Assembly (NCBI GenBank): GCA_036504875.1
Contig: DASXUK010000053.1
Coordinates: 1 to 64,000, forward strand
DNA from: JACPFJ01 sp036504875
GTDB lineage: Bacteria > Desulfobacterota > Desulfuromonadia > Geobacterales > Pseudopelobacteraceae
Length of the DNA stretch: 64,000 nt
Direction: 5' to 3'
The position numbers were made by a program, and so were the translations under genes. A model generated the notes under the pieces. The model worked only from the letters and a program-made list of their open reading frames with translations, was not told where the DNA came from and did not search any database. Of this stretch, positions 6,840 through 16,642 are shown piece by piece. Position 1 is the first letter of the stretch. Each line of letters begins with the position of its first letter.

Positions 6840-8156
6840 TCAAAACCCCCATGTAACCTCAGCGCTGATAACATCCACGCTACAGTCATAGGAGCCCGAA
6901 AGCCCCCCGCGAAACTGGTCTTCACCCGTCGCGGTTTTCCTTGTCTCGGAATCTTCCACAAAAAGATGCGCGTAGCCCGTGTTGATCGAAATTCTGTCGT
7001 TGATTTTATAACCGAACCCCGTGGCAAGCCAGATGCGGTTATTGTCCGGAATGCGTGGCGTGCGATGAGCCGCGTCCGGCACAGGACTCTCATCATATGC
7101 CACGCCGGCCCGGAAAGCCCAGGCACCCGGCATGTAAACTGCTCCCAGCGAATAGCGGAAGGTATCCTTCCAATGGACGGTTGTGACGGCGTCATTTTCG
7201 GTGGGGTTTTCGAACCTGATGCGGAGCTCGTCAATTGTACTCCAGTTGGTCCAGGTGATATCGGCCATTGCCGCCCACTCCTTCGAGAATCTATGCCAGA
7301 TGCTGACGGATAAGGAATCCGGCAGGGTCACGTCCGCTTTTATCCCCGCATCTACAAATCGCCCGGTCGGGTTGGGTGAAGGGACCCCGGAAAAATGGGC
7401 CTCGCCGTTCAAGGTGTGGTCAATGCGGGAGCGATAGGCAACGCCTGCCCGGGTATCATCTGTGAATTCATATAAGGCTCCCAGGTTGTAACCCCACGAC
7501 CAACTATCTGCCTTGAAGGTGACAGAACCATCATTTCCCTGCGGCGCAACGCCAACTGCTCCGAGCGCGGCGAAGATGGTGCCGAAGTCGATGGCATTGC
7601 TCAACTTAGTCTTGAGGTACTGGGCATTGATACCCGCTCCGAAACTGAGCTTGTCCGTGACGCGGTATGCAAGGGACGGATTGAGGTTGAGACTGATCAG
7701 CTCGGACTTGACCGCATGGTAACGGCCTGCCCAGGTGGAATCATAGGTGGTGCTCAGCCCAAAAGGAGAGAAGATTCCCAAGCCGGCACTGAGGCGGTCA
7801 TTGAAACGATGGCTGTAATAAAAATTTGGGACCAGCATTGTACTGCCGGCATTGCCACCTTCGCCTCCGCTTAACGGCTGGCCGGTGAGATGGGTAGAGC
7901 CTTCGTTCCGGAATTTTGCCGAGGGAAACAGTAAATGCATCCCGGCAACTGCCTGAGATCCGGAGAGATGAGTGAGTCCGGCCGGATTGAAGAACATCGT
8001 CGTGGCATCGTCCGCAGCCGCGGCTCCCCCAGCAAACGCCGTACCCAGCCCTTTGACGCTTTGCTCCATGATGGCGAGTCCGGCGGCGACAGCATGACTG
8101 CTGTACAATATCAAGGCACAAGCGCAGACACAGAAAACAGGGGTCCTGTTGTTCAC
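6840..8156 (-). CDS. FadL/OmpP1/TodX family outer membrane transporter
   Basis: A 438-residue outer membrane beta-barrel for uptake of hydrophobic compounds such as long-chain fatty acids or aromatics. After the signal peptide (cleavage near SHAVAAG) comes the family's N-terminal plug, with VKGLGTAFAGGAAAADDATT and MFFNPAGLTHLSG. Repeated alternating strands follow, and the protein ends in VISAEVTWGF with a terminal phenylalanine, as outer membrane barrels do. The start is GTG 8156, because AAGGAG stands seven bases before it; ATG 8171 lies upstream of that site. It stands alone, with a kinase gene diverging from it. Confidence 0.9.
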   Translation of the reverse strand: MNNRTPVFCVCACALILYSSHAVAAGLAIMEQSVKGLGTAFAGGAAAADDATTMFFNPAGLTHLSGSQAVAGMHLLFPSAKFRNEGSTHLTGQPLSGGEGGNAGSTMLVPNFYYSHRFNDRLSAGLGIFSPFGLSTTYDSTWAGRYHAVKSELISLNLNPSLAYRVTDKLSFGAGINAQYLKTKLSNAIDFGTIFAALGAVGVAPQGNDGSVTFKADSWSWGYNLGALYEFTDDTRAGVAYRSRIDHTLNGEAHFSGVPSPNPTGRFVDAGIKADVTLPDSLSVSIWHRFSKEWAAMADITWTNWSTIDELRIRFENPTENDAVTTVHWKDTFRYSLGAVYMPGAWAFRAGVAYDESPVPDAAHRTPRIPDNNRIWLATGFGYKINDRISINTGYAHLFVEDSETRKTATGEDQFRGGLSGSYDCSVDVISAEVTWGF

Positions 8157-8411
8157 GTTGACTCCTTGCACAGGGATCAGCCCTCAAGCTTATTGTCAAT
8201 TATAACATTTTTTCATAATCAGACTGTTAATGCCGGGGTACACCATGAATCCGACGCATTGGCCGCAGTATAAGGCAATTGTTCGGTTTTCTTCCGGAAC
8301 AGAAAGAAGTGACACTTCATCAACTGATGCTAGAATTTAAAAAAGGCGATAGATGCCGGCACCTACCGGCAGCGTGCTGGCGTGATAGCAGGCTGTATGT
8401 GCGGGAGAACA

Positions 8412-9959
8412 ATGATTATCGGTGATGAACATAACGTAGACCACAGACTTGTGCATAACCACAGTCTTTACAGGGAGCAGATCCTTACAGAGCAGGTCAA
8501 GCAAATCTACAAACTTGCACCCATCGGATTCCTAGCCACCTTTACCAACTCGCTGATCGTCTTCTTCATCATGCAGGATGTGATGCGCTACAGTCTGCTC
8601 ATCCCCTGGTTAGCAGCCGTCTTGACAGTCACTGCGCTCCGAATGGCGCTTGTAGTATGGTTTCGCGCCGTGAAACTGGAGCCGGCTTCTGCTGAAATAT
8701 GGCGGAAACGGTTCCTTGTCAGCCTGATCATCGTTGGCATTGCCTGGGGAAGCATAGGTTTCTTCTCATTTTCAGGTATCAGTCTTGCGCACCAGGTCTT
8801 TATCGCGTTTGTTTTGGGTGGCATGGCTGCAGGGGCATCTTCAACATTCAGCATGCTCAAATTTGGCTACGCCGCATACAGCATCCCTTCTCTGGCACCG
8901 CTCACCCTGCATTTCTTCCTGATGAACGACTCTTTCCATTACGCCATGGGGGCAATGACCGCTCTGTTTGGTATCCTGCTCTGGAGAATATCCCAGCACA
9001 ATTACTCGATAAACCGAAAATCCCTGTTGCTCAGGTTCGAAAATATCACGATGATAGAAAGCCTGAAACGAGCCAAGGAACGGGTTGAAGGGCTGAACTC
9101 CCAGCTGTCAGAGCAGATTAAAGCCAAGCTGCAAGCGGAAGGCGAGCTCAGGGTACACCACGACCTTCTTGAACGGGTCGTGGAGGAGCGGACAAGCGCT
9201 CTGGTGAAGGCGAATGAGCAGCTTTCTGCTGCCAAGGAGGCCGCCGAAACCGCCAATAAGGCAAAGAGCGAGTTTCTTGCCAACATGAGCCACGAGATGA
9301 GGACCCCGCTTGCAGGTACCCTCGGCCTAATAAATCTGGTGCTGGAGATGGAGATCAGGGAGGATGAGAGGCAGCTCCTGGAGATGGCCAGACGCTCCGC
9401 TGATTCCCTTTTGCCGATCATCTCGGATGTGCTGGATTTTTCCCGCCTGGAAGCCGGAGTCATGAGGTTCAAGGAGGAGCTTTTCGGCATATCCGAGGTC
9501 GTAAGAACGGCTGTCGAAGTCGTTTCTCTTGCCGCCGCCGAGAAAAAGATTGAGCTCTCATGGCAAGTTGAGGAGTCGGTGCCGGAACATGTGACTGGGG
9601 ACGAAGGGCGGCTGCGCCAGGTACTGGTGAATCTCCTGGGAAACTCGATCAAGTTTACGGAAGCAGGCCAGGTTGAGGTAAGGGCCCGGTATACGCACGA
9701 TGAGGAAGCCGGGCGCCAGCGGATTCTTTTCTCAGTCCGCGACACCGGTGTGGGAATCCCGCTTGACCAGATAGAGAGGATCTTCGGCAAATTCACCCAG
9801 ATCGACTCATCCCTCACCAGGCGGCATGGAGGGACCGGCCTAGGCCTTGCTCTCACGAGACAGATCGTCGAAAAATGGGGCGGGACGGTCTGGGCTGAAA
9901 GCAGCGTCGGTGTGGGCAGTACCTTTTATTTTACTTTTCCGGTTCAGCAGGCGGAGTGA
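8412..9959 (+). CDS. Membrane-bound sensor histidine kinase
   Basis: 515 residues. About six hydrophobic helices fill residues 30-205, with no evident periplasmic domain, like MASE-type sensors. A coiled coil spans about 215-280. The HisKA box FLANMSHEMRTPLAG places the phosphorylated histidine at 294. The ATPase domain has the N box (NLLGNSIKF), G1 (DTGVGIP) and G2 (HGGTGLGLAL), all intact. ATG 8412 has GGGAG seven bases upstream. No response regulator lies next to it, so it is an orphan kinase whose signal probably reaches it through the membrane part. Confidence 0.88.
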   Translation: MIIGDEHNVDHRLVHNHSLYREQILTEQVKQIYKLAPIGFLATFTNSLIVFFIMQDVMRYSLLIPWLAAVLTVTALRMALVVWFRAVKLEPASAEIWRKRFLVSLIIVGIAWGSIGFFSFSGISLAHQVFIAFVLGGMAAGASSTFSMLKFGYAAYSIPSLAPLTLHFFLMNDSFHYAMGAMTALFGILLWRISQHNYSINRKSLLLRFENITMIESLKRAKERVEGLNSQLSEQIKAKLQAEGELRVHHDLLERVVEERTSALVKANEQLSAAKEAAETANKAKSEFLANMSHEMRTPLAGTLGLINLVLEMEIREDERQLLEMARRSADSLLPIISDVLDFSRLEAGVMRFKEELFGISEVVRTAVEVVSLAAAEKKIELSWQVEESVPEHVTGDEGRLRQVLVNLLGNSIKFTEAGQVEVRARYTHDEEAGRQRILFSVRDTGVGIPLDQIERIFGKFTQIDSSLTRRHGGTGLGLALTRQIVEKWGGTVWAESSVGVGSTFYFTFPVQQAE

Positions 9960-10221
9960 AGCGATGGGGGAAATACTCCCTGCTTCTTTCGATAACTCGA
10001 GTAATCCCGGGACTAAATGCTTGATTAAAGGCGAACGCCACGCGGCTGTTTTTTGCATTTTTGAGTTTCTAGCCCGCTGTTATTAATCCAGCCTTATATC
10101 TATTTTATCTCCCCGTAGAATACCATGTTCCGGAACGTCCCCTTGTTTCGCTTCTATAGTGAGGCGAATTCAGGTATTATCGGTACCGGCAGTTGAACCG
10201 GATGTAAGGAAAAATGACAAA

Positions 10222-10557
10222 ATGGCGCTACCTGAAACCGAGCAGCAGAGAGTAGAAAATCTGCTGGGACAACTTTGTGAACAAAGAACCATACCGGCTC
10301 AGGTGAAATTGCAACATGACACCCGCGGCAACCGGGTCACCCTGGCCGAGTCCCGCCCGCTCTTCATCGACCCCGCCATCTGGAATGAAATCAAGATCGC
10401 CCAGTTTGAGTACAGCCCTGAATCCCTTAACTGGACATTGTATTGGTACGACAGGAAAAACAGGCGTCAGCCGTATCCGACCGGAAGAAACAAGGATACG
10501 CTCGAAAAGCTGATACTTGAGGTTGATTCGGACCCGACCGGAATATTTTGGGAATGA
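10222..10557 (+). CDS. DUF3024 family protein
   Basis: A 111-residue soluble protein fitting DUF3024: an acidic helical N-terminus, a central segment around RPLFIDPAIWNEIKIAQFEY, and the typical WTLYWYDRKNRRQPY with a C-terminal DPTGIFWE. The function of the family is unknown. ATG 10222 is preceded by TAAGGA about 13 bases away; the frame is open to 10159, so an upstream start is possible. It is 58 bases ahead of the DTW-domain gene and may share its transcript. Confidence 0.75.
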   Translation: MALPETEQQRVENLLGQLCEQRTIPAQVKLQHDTRGNRVTLAESRPLFIDPAIWNEIKIAQFEYSPESLNWTLYWYDRKNRRQPYPTGRNKDTLEKLILEVDSDPTGIFWE

Positions 10558-10615
10558 ACCTGCCGGAGTCGCGGCGGGTTATCCTCACCAGAGCACTAAA
10601 CCAAGGCAGTCTGAG

Positions 10616-11110
10616 ATGAAATTTACACTTTTGACCCACTTCAAGGAATTTGATAAACCCTCCAACACCGGCCAACTGGTGCTGGAGATGCTGGGGGATG
10701 CGGCCGAGCAGGTCCGTTGGGACCGGATCGAACCGCCTGCCAGGCTTGTGGAAGAGATCGAGGCGGGTGGCGTGGCGTTGATCTACCCCGGGACAGCCGA
10801 AGATAATAACGATGATTTATCGGACATAACCCAGTTCATTCTGATCGACGGCACCTGGCATGAGGCCCGCAAGATCTATCAGCGCAGCCCGTACCTGCGA
10901 AAGGTCCGCCGGGTCTGTCTCCAACCGACCGAGGTGTCGCAGTACAACCTGCGAAAAAACCAGAAAAAAGCCTGCCTGTGCACGGCCGAATGCGTGGTCG
11001 AAATCCTGCGGAGCATAGGTAAAATGGAACAGGCCGAGCAGCTACAGGAGCGTTTCCTGGCCTTCATCCGGCCGGCGGGCGCCATGCGCGGCGAGGCGAT
11101 GGGGCAGTGA
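10616..11110 (+). CDS. DTW domain protein, putative tRNA-uridine aminocarboxypropyltransferase
   Basis: 164 residues of the DTW family (TapT/YfiP-like), which transfers the aminocarboxypropyl group of S-adenosylmethionine to uridine in tRNA. Visible are the N-terminal LLTHFKEFDKPSNTGQL, the central LIDGTWHEARKIYQRSPYL, in which DGTW stands for the name motif, and the C-terminal core. The N-terminal cysteine-rich finger present in many family members is missing: the protein starts directly at MKFTLLTHFKEF. Upstream in frame there is only low-quality sequence overlapping the DUF3024 gene. Activity is inferred from the family only. Confidence 0.78.
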   Translation: MKFTLLTHFKEFDKPSNTGQLVLEMLGDAAEQVRWDRIEPPARLVEEIEAGGVALIYPGTAEDNNDDLSDITQFILIDGTWHEARKIYQRSPYLRKVRRVCLQPTEVSQYNLRKNQKKACLCTAECVVEILRSIGKMEQAEQLQERFLAFIRPAGAMRGEAMGQ

Positions 11111-11158
11111 GGCTGACTGTAAAGGGCAGAGACTATCTGAGAATTGAGGAGGGTATGT

Positions 11159-12586
11159 ATGATTGATAACACGCGAGAAATTAAGCGTACCAAGATTGTA
11201 GCTACATGGGGACCGTCGTGCGCTCTGCCGGGGATGGCTGAAAAGCTGATTGCGGGGGGTGTTGACCTTTTCCGGCTCAACTTTTCTCATGGCACCCATG
11301 ACGAAAAGCGAACTGCCCTGGAGGCTATCAGGAATGCCGCGGTTTCTTGCAATGTACCGGTTGGGGTCATTGCCGACCTGCAGGGGCCTAAGATCCGGGT
11401 CGGGGTGTTGTTGAACGGTTCCATGCAACTGACAGACGGAACCGAAGTGGAGATTGCGGTTGGCGAGGCTCAAGACGACCCGAATATCATTCCGACGATT
11501 TACGAGGGGCTTGTGCGCGACGTAAGACCGGGATCGAGGATCTTGCTGGATGACGGCAATATGGAGTTGCGGGTGATTGGTACGGCCGCTGACAAGGTGC
11601 GCTGTCTGGTCGTCAAGGGAGGTCTGCTGAAGGATAAAAAGGGCATTAACCTCCCCCAGGTTAATGTTTCCGCTCCTTCACTGACCAAAAAGGACCTGGA
11701 AGATCTCCGGTTCTGCGTTGAAATCGGTGTCGACTGGGTTGCGCTTTCCTTTGTCCGCACCAGGAACGACATACTGGATATCAAGATTGAACTGACCCGA
11801 TTGAACAGCGAGATTCCAGTGATTGCCAAGATCGAGAAGCCCGAGGCAGTGGAAAACCTGGATGAAATAATCGCTGTTGCCGACGCACTCATGGTGGCGC
11901 GAGGCGATCTGGGTGTAGAAATGGAGCCGGAACAACTTCCGCTGATCCAGAAAAGGATGATCAGAGCATGTAACCAAGCAGGCAAGCCGGTCATTACCGC
12001 AACCCAGATGCTGGAGTCGATGACCGAGAATTCTCGACCGACAAGAGCCGAGGCTTCTGATGTTGCCAACGCCATACTGGACGGAACAGATGCCGTGATG
12101 CTTTCGGGCGAAACAGCTGTCGGAAACTACCCGTTGGAAACGGTCTTAACCATGGCCAAAATCGCCCTGACAATCGAGCGCTCAACATTACGTAATTCAC
12201 ACCACCTCAATCCGGAGGGAAGCGAGATCGACATCGCCATTGCCCGAGCTTCCTCAGAAGCGGCCGAATCCCTTAACGCAAAGGCGATCATTGCCATGAC
12301 CGAAAGCGGGCATACAGCCGCACTCATGTCCGGCTGTCGGCCAAATGCCGCTATTCTTGCCATTACTCCGAATGAGTGGGTGCGCAGAAAGCTGTCTCTC
12401 TATTGGGGAATCAACTCACTGTTGATGCAGATGATAAGCAATACCGATGACATGGTGGCTGAGGCTGGCCGGCTCTTGCTTGCCAGCGGTTTCAAAATGG
12501 GGAATATAGTAGTAATGACAATGGGCGCGCCGATTGCGGCCCGGAACACAACCAACCAATTACGTGTACTCAGGCTAGGGGACTGA
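11159..12586 (+). CDS. pyk: Pyruvate kinase
   Basis: 475 residues converting phosphoenolpyruvate and ADP to pyruvate and ATP in the cytoplasm. Recognisable motifs are the N-terminal RTKIVATWGPSC, LFRLNFSHGTH, ADLQGPKIRVG, the catalytic lysine loop AKIEKPEAVENLDEI, the metal-binding VARGDLGVE, the MLESM segment and TDAVMLSGETAVGNYP. The B domain and C-terminal regulatory domain have normal length. ATG 11159 has a strong GAGGAGG before it. A histidine kinase gene follows after eight bases, so the two are probably cotranscribed. Confidence 0.95.
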   Translation: MIDNTREIKRTKIVATWGPSCALPGMAEKLIAGGVDLFRLNFSHGTHDEKRTALEAIRNAAVSCNVPVGVIADLQGPKIRVGVLLNGSMQLTDGTEVEIAVGEAQDDPNIIPTIYEGLVRDVRPGSRILLDDGNMELRVIGTAADKVRCLVVKGGLLKDKKGINLPQVNVSAPSLTKKDLEDLRFCVEIGVDWVALSFVRTRNDILDIKIELTRLNSEIPVIAKIEKPEAVENLDEIIAVADALMVARGDLGVEMEPEQLPLIQKRMIRACNQAGKPVITATQMLESMTENSRPTRAEASDVANAILDGTDAVMLSGETAVGNYPLETVLTMAKIALTIERSTLRNSHHLNPEGSEIDIAIARASSEAAESLNAKAIIAMTESGHTAALMSGCRPNAAILAITPNEWVRRKLSLYWGINSLLMQMISNTDDMVAEAGRLLLASGFKMGNIVVMTMGAPIAARNTTNQLRVLRLGD

Positions 12587-12594
12587 CCTTATAG

Positions 12595-14547
12595 ATGCAC
12601 CGTGTACGTATTTCCATACGCCGCAAATTGATCTTCGCCACCTTGGCTCCTTTATGCGCTGCTATTCTGCTGTGCTGGATGATTGGGTCGGTGCTGATCA
12701 CAGACCGAATCCTGTCGCAAGCCCAGCAAAAGGTGATCAGTGACCTGAACCTGGCCCGCAAGGTCTATCAGGACGAGGTTGCTCATTTGGAAAGTGTTGT
12801 CAAGGTGGCCGGACTCAACCCTGAGCTGGCAATGACCCTGGCGCAAGGCAGCTCGGCATCTGTGGAGCGGTTGCTGCTGCAGCTCCTTCAGAATGAACAG
12901 CTAAGTTTCCTCAACCTGATCGACAGCCAAGGGGTGGTGCGTTACCGCTCGGCTAATCCGCAGGCCAAGGGTGATTCGCAGTCCAGCGATCCCTTGGTGG
13001 CGACAGCTCTCAGGGGCGAGGCAACCGGCGGCTCGCTGCTTTTTTCCTCGGAACGGTTGGGGCGCGAGAACAGTGAATTTGCCAAAGGCATTACGATTGG
13101 ACTGCGACCGACCTTGCACTCGCGTCCGACCAGTCGAAAGCAGGAAAAGCGCGGCCTGCTGCTGGTTGCAGTGGCGCCGTTGCGGGACAGCCGCGGAGCA
13201 GTGGTCGGGGCTTTGCAGGCCGGCCTGGTGCTGAACAACGACAACCGCCTGGTGGATACCATTTCCAGGATTGTTTATGATCAGGAGGAGGGGGGCGCCG
13301 CAACCATCTTCCTGGGGGATGTCAGGATCGCCACCAGCGTGCGTGACACTGCCGGTGAACGAGCCATTGGTACACTTATGTCCGGCGAAGTGGCCACGGC
13401 AGTCCTGGATCAGGGGCGCCGCTGGAGCAGCCGGGCCTTTGTTCTCAAAGACTGGAATATCTCGGCCTATGAGCCGATCAATGACCCGCAAGGGAAAGTG
13501 ATTGGTGCGCTGTATGTCGGTATGCCGGAGCGCCCTTTTCTCAAGATGCGCACCAATCTTAACCTGATCTTCATCGCAGTGCTACTGTTTGTGGCCCTGA
13601 TCGGGGTCAGTATCGCGACCTGGATCAGCACCCGTCTGGCGCAACCGGTGCGGGCCCTGGCTGAAGGGGCCCGCCGGATTGCCGCCGGTGAGCATATCCC
13701 TCCGATACATGTCGACACCGATGACGAGATTGCCCTGCTGGCGGATGAGTTCAATACCATGAATCGCGAGGTCAATACCCTTAGCCGTACGCTTGAGCAG
13801 AAGGTTATCGAGCGTACCGCCCAGCTGGAGGAGAAAAACCAGCAACTCCTGAACGCCCAAAAAGAGCTGGCCAAGGCCGAAAGACTGGCCGGGCTGGGCC
13901 TTCTGGCGGCTGGGGTTGCCCATGAGATCAACAATCCGCTGGCGGTGATCCGCGGCAACGCCGAGCTGCTCCAGATGGCGCTTCCCGAGGAGGCCGCCGA
14001 ACGCGAGGAGGTGGGGGAGATTCTTCAGGAAGCCGGACGCATCGAGCGGATTGTCGGCAACCTGCGGGTGTTCTCCAAACGGGAAAACCTGCAGCCCCAC
14101 ACCTTCAAGCTTGAACTTCTGTTGAATGGGATCCTTAACCAGATCGGTCACCAGGTGGCATTGGGGCTCTACCAAATTGACCGCCGCTATATCGGCTGCG
14201 GTATAACCTTAAAAGGAGACGAGGAGCGCCTGCGGCAGGTTTTCACCAACCTGATTTTGAACGGTCTGCAAGCCATGCCAGAGGGAGGTAAGTTAACTAT
14301 GGATGCAGCTGTTGTAGATAAGGGGCGGCGGGTGAGTATTGTGGTTACGGATAATGGTTGCGGTATCAGCGCACACAATATAGAGAAATTGTTTACCCCC
14401 TTCTTCACGACCAAGGCGCGCGGAACCGGTTTGGGTCTTGCAGTTTCGTATGGCATTGTAAGCGATCATGGCGGGGATATTCGGGTTGAAAGTCGCGAGG
14501 GTGAGGGGGCAGGATTTACAGTCCTTCTGCCGCTTGGAGAAAGTTAA
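12595..14547 (+). CDS. Sensor histidine kinase with periplasmic Cache-like domain and HAMP
   Basis: 650 residues. The first membrane helix is about 13-35 (LIFATLAPLCAAILLCWMIG). A periplasmic sensor of about 280 residues, Cache-like in arrangement (SLLFSSERLGRENSEFAKGI, later GALYVGMPERPF), precedes the second helix at about 322-344. HAMP and a coiled coil follow to about 425. The HisKA box is GVAHEINNPLAVIRG, with H443. The ATPase part has NLILNGLQAMP, DNGCGI and GTGLGLAVS. It lies directly behind pyk, so kinase level may follow glycolytic expression. No regulator gene is adjacent. Confidence 0.88.
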   Translation: MHRVRISIRRKLIFATLAPLCAAILLCWMIGSVLITDRILSQAQQKVISDLNLARKVYQDEVAHLESVVKVAGLNPELAMTLAQGSSASVERLLLQLLQNEQLSFLNLIDSQGVVRYRSANPQAKGDSQSSDPLVATALRGEATGGSLLFSSERLGRENSEFAKGITIGLRPTLHSRPTSRKQEKRGLLLVAVAPLRDSRGAVVGALQAGLVLNNDNRLVDTISRIVYDQEEGGAATIFLGDVRIATSVRDTAGERAIGTLMSGEVATAVLDQGRRWSSRAFVLKDWNISAYEPINDPQGKVIGALYVGMPERPFLKMRTNLNLIFIAVLLFVALIGVSIATWISTRLAQPVRALAEGARRIAAGEHIPPIHVDTDDEIALLADEFNTMNREVNTLSRTLEQKVIERTAQLEEKNQQLLNAQKELAKAERLAGLGLLAAGVAHEINNPLAVIRGNAELLQMALPEEAAEREEVGEILQEAGRIERIVGNLRVFSKRENLQPHTFKLELLLNGILNQIGHQVALGLYQIDRRYIGCGITLKGDEERLRQVFTNLILNGLQAMPEGGKLTMDAAVVDKGRRVSIVVTDNGCGISAHNIEKLFTPFFTTKARGTGLGLAVSYGIVSDHGGDIRVESREGEGAGFTVLLPLGES

Positions 14548-14862
14548 AAAACTCGCAGATATAGTTTCAAAATTAAAAGGGCCGACTTTAATATCGACCC
14601 TTTCCTTTAATTTTGTGTCTCTGGAATATGTTTCTATGGCAGTTTGCACACGACCGAAAAATTTAAACAGCCAATCGTGTGAGCAGAGACACAAATTGTA
14701 ATTAAAATAATGAAGGCATCAAGATCTTCACAAGTTAATAATCATAATCAGCAGATTATCGATTAGCTATTGGTCTTTTTTGCTACCTCATGATTTTAGT
14801 ATACGCTCCCACTTTAAAAAGACAATACTTTTTATCTAGCTAAATTCTAATTAATGTATTAA
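14548..14862. other. 315-bp gene-free gap between converging kinases with nested inverted repeats
   Basis: No gene is seen. Three paired segments are. First, AAAGGG-C-CGA pairs with TCG-A-CCCTTT at 14576-14603, followed by a T-rich stretch; it may end the upstream kinase transcript. Second, AATTTTGTGTCTCT (14609-14622) pairs with AGAGACACAAATT (14685-14697). Third, inside that, CACACGA (14647-14653) pairs with TCGTGTG (14675-14681). The nesting suggests a cruciform element or a structured RNA. The remainder to 14862 is AT-rich without visible structure. Confidence 0.5.
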
Positions 14863-16494
14863 TCAGGCACCAAGTACTTTGCTACTGCTACCTGATCGTT
14901 CTCGCAAGCGCCGATCCTTCCTGTCAGACAAGGTAAAGTAGAAGGTAGCTCCCTGGTCAGGCGTCCCCTCGGCCCAGATTCTGCCGCCATGACGGTGGAT
15001 GATCCGGGCCACTGTGGCCAGGCCGATTCCGTGACCTTTAATTTCCTCTGCTCCGGGAAGACGCTGGAAGGCCTCAAACAGCATGCCGGCATCCGCCATA
15101 TCAAAGCCGGTGCCGTTGTCTCTTACAAAGTAAATCGTCTGGTCTTCAGTGGTGATTGTACCAAATTCTATAAAGGCTTGCTCGCGCCGGGCGGTATACT
15201 TCCAGGCGTTGCCGAGCAGATTTTCCAGAACTACCTGGAGCAGGCTGGCATCTCCATAGGCAGTGATAGCCGGCTGGATCAAAAACTCAACTTTCCGCCC
15301 GGGCTCGGTCTGTTTCAATTCAGCGGCTATAATTTCAGCCATGGTGCTTAAATCTACCGTTTCCAATCGCACAAGGATGTGGGCCGCCTGGGAAAATTTC
15401 AGCAGCGCATCGATCAGCCGGTTCATGTGCAGGGTCCCATCATAGGTCTTATCAAGGAAATCCCGGCATTGGCTGTCAAGCGTGTTGCCGCAAAACTCTT
15501 TCAAGACCTGGCAATAGCCATTGATAACCGATAATGGTTTGCGCAGGTCATGGGAAACAGTGTAAGTAAATGATTCCAGTTCTTTGTTGGCAGCTTCCAG
15601 CTGTTCAGCGCGGGCTGCCAGCCTTGCATTCAGGATCTTGATTTCTTCTTCCATGTGCTTGCGCCCGGTTACATCACGTATCGTGATGACCGCCAGAATC
15701 ATTTTACCCGCTTTATCATGAACCGGGGTCCCGCTATAGCTGGCTACCCACTTCTTGCCATTATTCCTGTGGCAAAGCTGGATCTCATAATCGTTAAAGC
15801 GCTTTCCCTTAAGTGCCAGTGCCAGCGGCCATTCCTCGATCGGCAGGGTTTGGCCTTCCAGATCCCGAAGATAGAAATCTTCCATAAAATTTGTGAGATG
15901 GCCGCGCGCCTGCTTGATGCTTTCATAACCGTGCATGGCAAGCGCTTCCCTGTTCATCGTCATGATTTTGCCTTGCAGGTCGGCGATTACGACCCCTTCG
16001 TTGATGTTTTCCAGTACAGCTTCCAGTTGGTTCAGCAATTGCTCCCGTTCCTGATCGGCTTTTTTAAAGTCGGTGATGTCGCGAGTGAGGGTTAATAGAC
16101 GCCTTTCGCCCTTTATCTCGATTATCTCGGTTGAGATCGAGCCGATGATTAAAGCCCCGCTCTTGTTACGTAAATTTGTCTCAAAATTACGCACCCGGCG
16201 GTTTTCTTTAAGCAGCCGGATCATCCGCTGGCGATCTTCCGGGTTTTCCCAGATGCCCAATTTCAGTGCAGTATGGCCGACAACCTCTTCTCGTGTAAAC
16301 TCCAGTACATTCAGGAACTCTTCATTCACATCCAGGTAACGCCCCTCCTTGAGGGTGCTGATCGACATCAGGGTTGGCGCGGCATGAAAGGCCTTGGCAA
16401 ATTTTTCCTCGGATTCGCGCAGCGCATCTTGCGGCCCCCGCTGGTCATTTTGCTGTTCCTTGACCAGGGATTGTTCTTTGCCTTTGTCCGGCAT
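14863..16494 (-). CDS. Cytoplasmic PAS-PAS histidine kinase
   Basis: 543 residues without membrane helices. The first PAS domain is at about 25-145 (APTLMSISTLKEGRYLDVNE, ending LLTLTRDITDFKK), the second at about 150-285 with a PAC motif (VITIRDVTGRK). The HisKA box SFTYTVSHDLRKPLSVINGY gives H315 and is of the phytochrome/bacteriophytochrome-linked kind. The ATPase domain has NLLGNAWKYT, DNGTGFD and GHGIGLATV. AAGGAAAGGGCAGG precedes ATG 16494. It is an orphan kinase; the PAS ligand cannot be told from sequence. Confidence 0.87.
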   Translation of the reverse strand: MPDKGKEQSLVKEQQNDQRGPQDALRESEEKFAKAFHAAPTLMSISTLKEGRYLDVNEEFLNVLEFTREEVVGHTALKLGIWENPEDRQRMIRLLKENRRVRNFETNLRNKSGALIIGSISTEIIEIKGERRLLTLTRDITDFKKADQEREQLLNQLEAVLENINEGVVIADLQGKIMTMNREALAMHGYESIKQARGHLTNFMEDFYLRDLEGQTLPIEEWPLALALKGKRFNDYEIQLCHRNNGKKWVASYSGTPVHDKAGKMILAVITIRDVTGRKHMEEEIKILNARLAARAEQLEAANKELESFTYTVSHDLRKPLSVINGYCQVLKEFCGNTLDSQCRDFLDKTYDGTLHMNRLIDALLKFSQAAHILVRLETVDLSTMAEIIAAELKQTEPGRKVEFLIQPAITAYGDASLLQVVLENLLGNAWKYTARREQAFIEFGTITTEDQTIYFVRDNGTGFDMADAGMLFEAFQRLPGAEEIKGHGIGLATVARIIHRHGGRIWAEGTPDQGATFYFTLSDRKDRRLRERSGSSSKVLGA

Positions 16495-16642
16495 GGCCTG
16501 CCCTTTCCTTGTTCAACCAGTAACACATGGTGTCTATGATGATTTTGACATACACTTGGCAGCTTGCAAATATTTCCACAGTATTCCCGGTATACTAAGA
16601 ATTGATTCCTTGGGAAAATATTTCACAGGTAAGGAGTGTGCC

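Noticed and set aside
16394..16642. N-terminal extension of the Fpg-like protein in the same frame
   Set aside because: It has no known domain, reads across the promoter region and would bury Pro2, which must be the N-terminus. AAGGAG precedes 16643.
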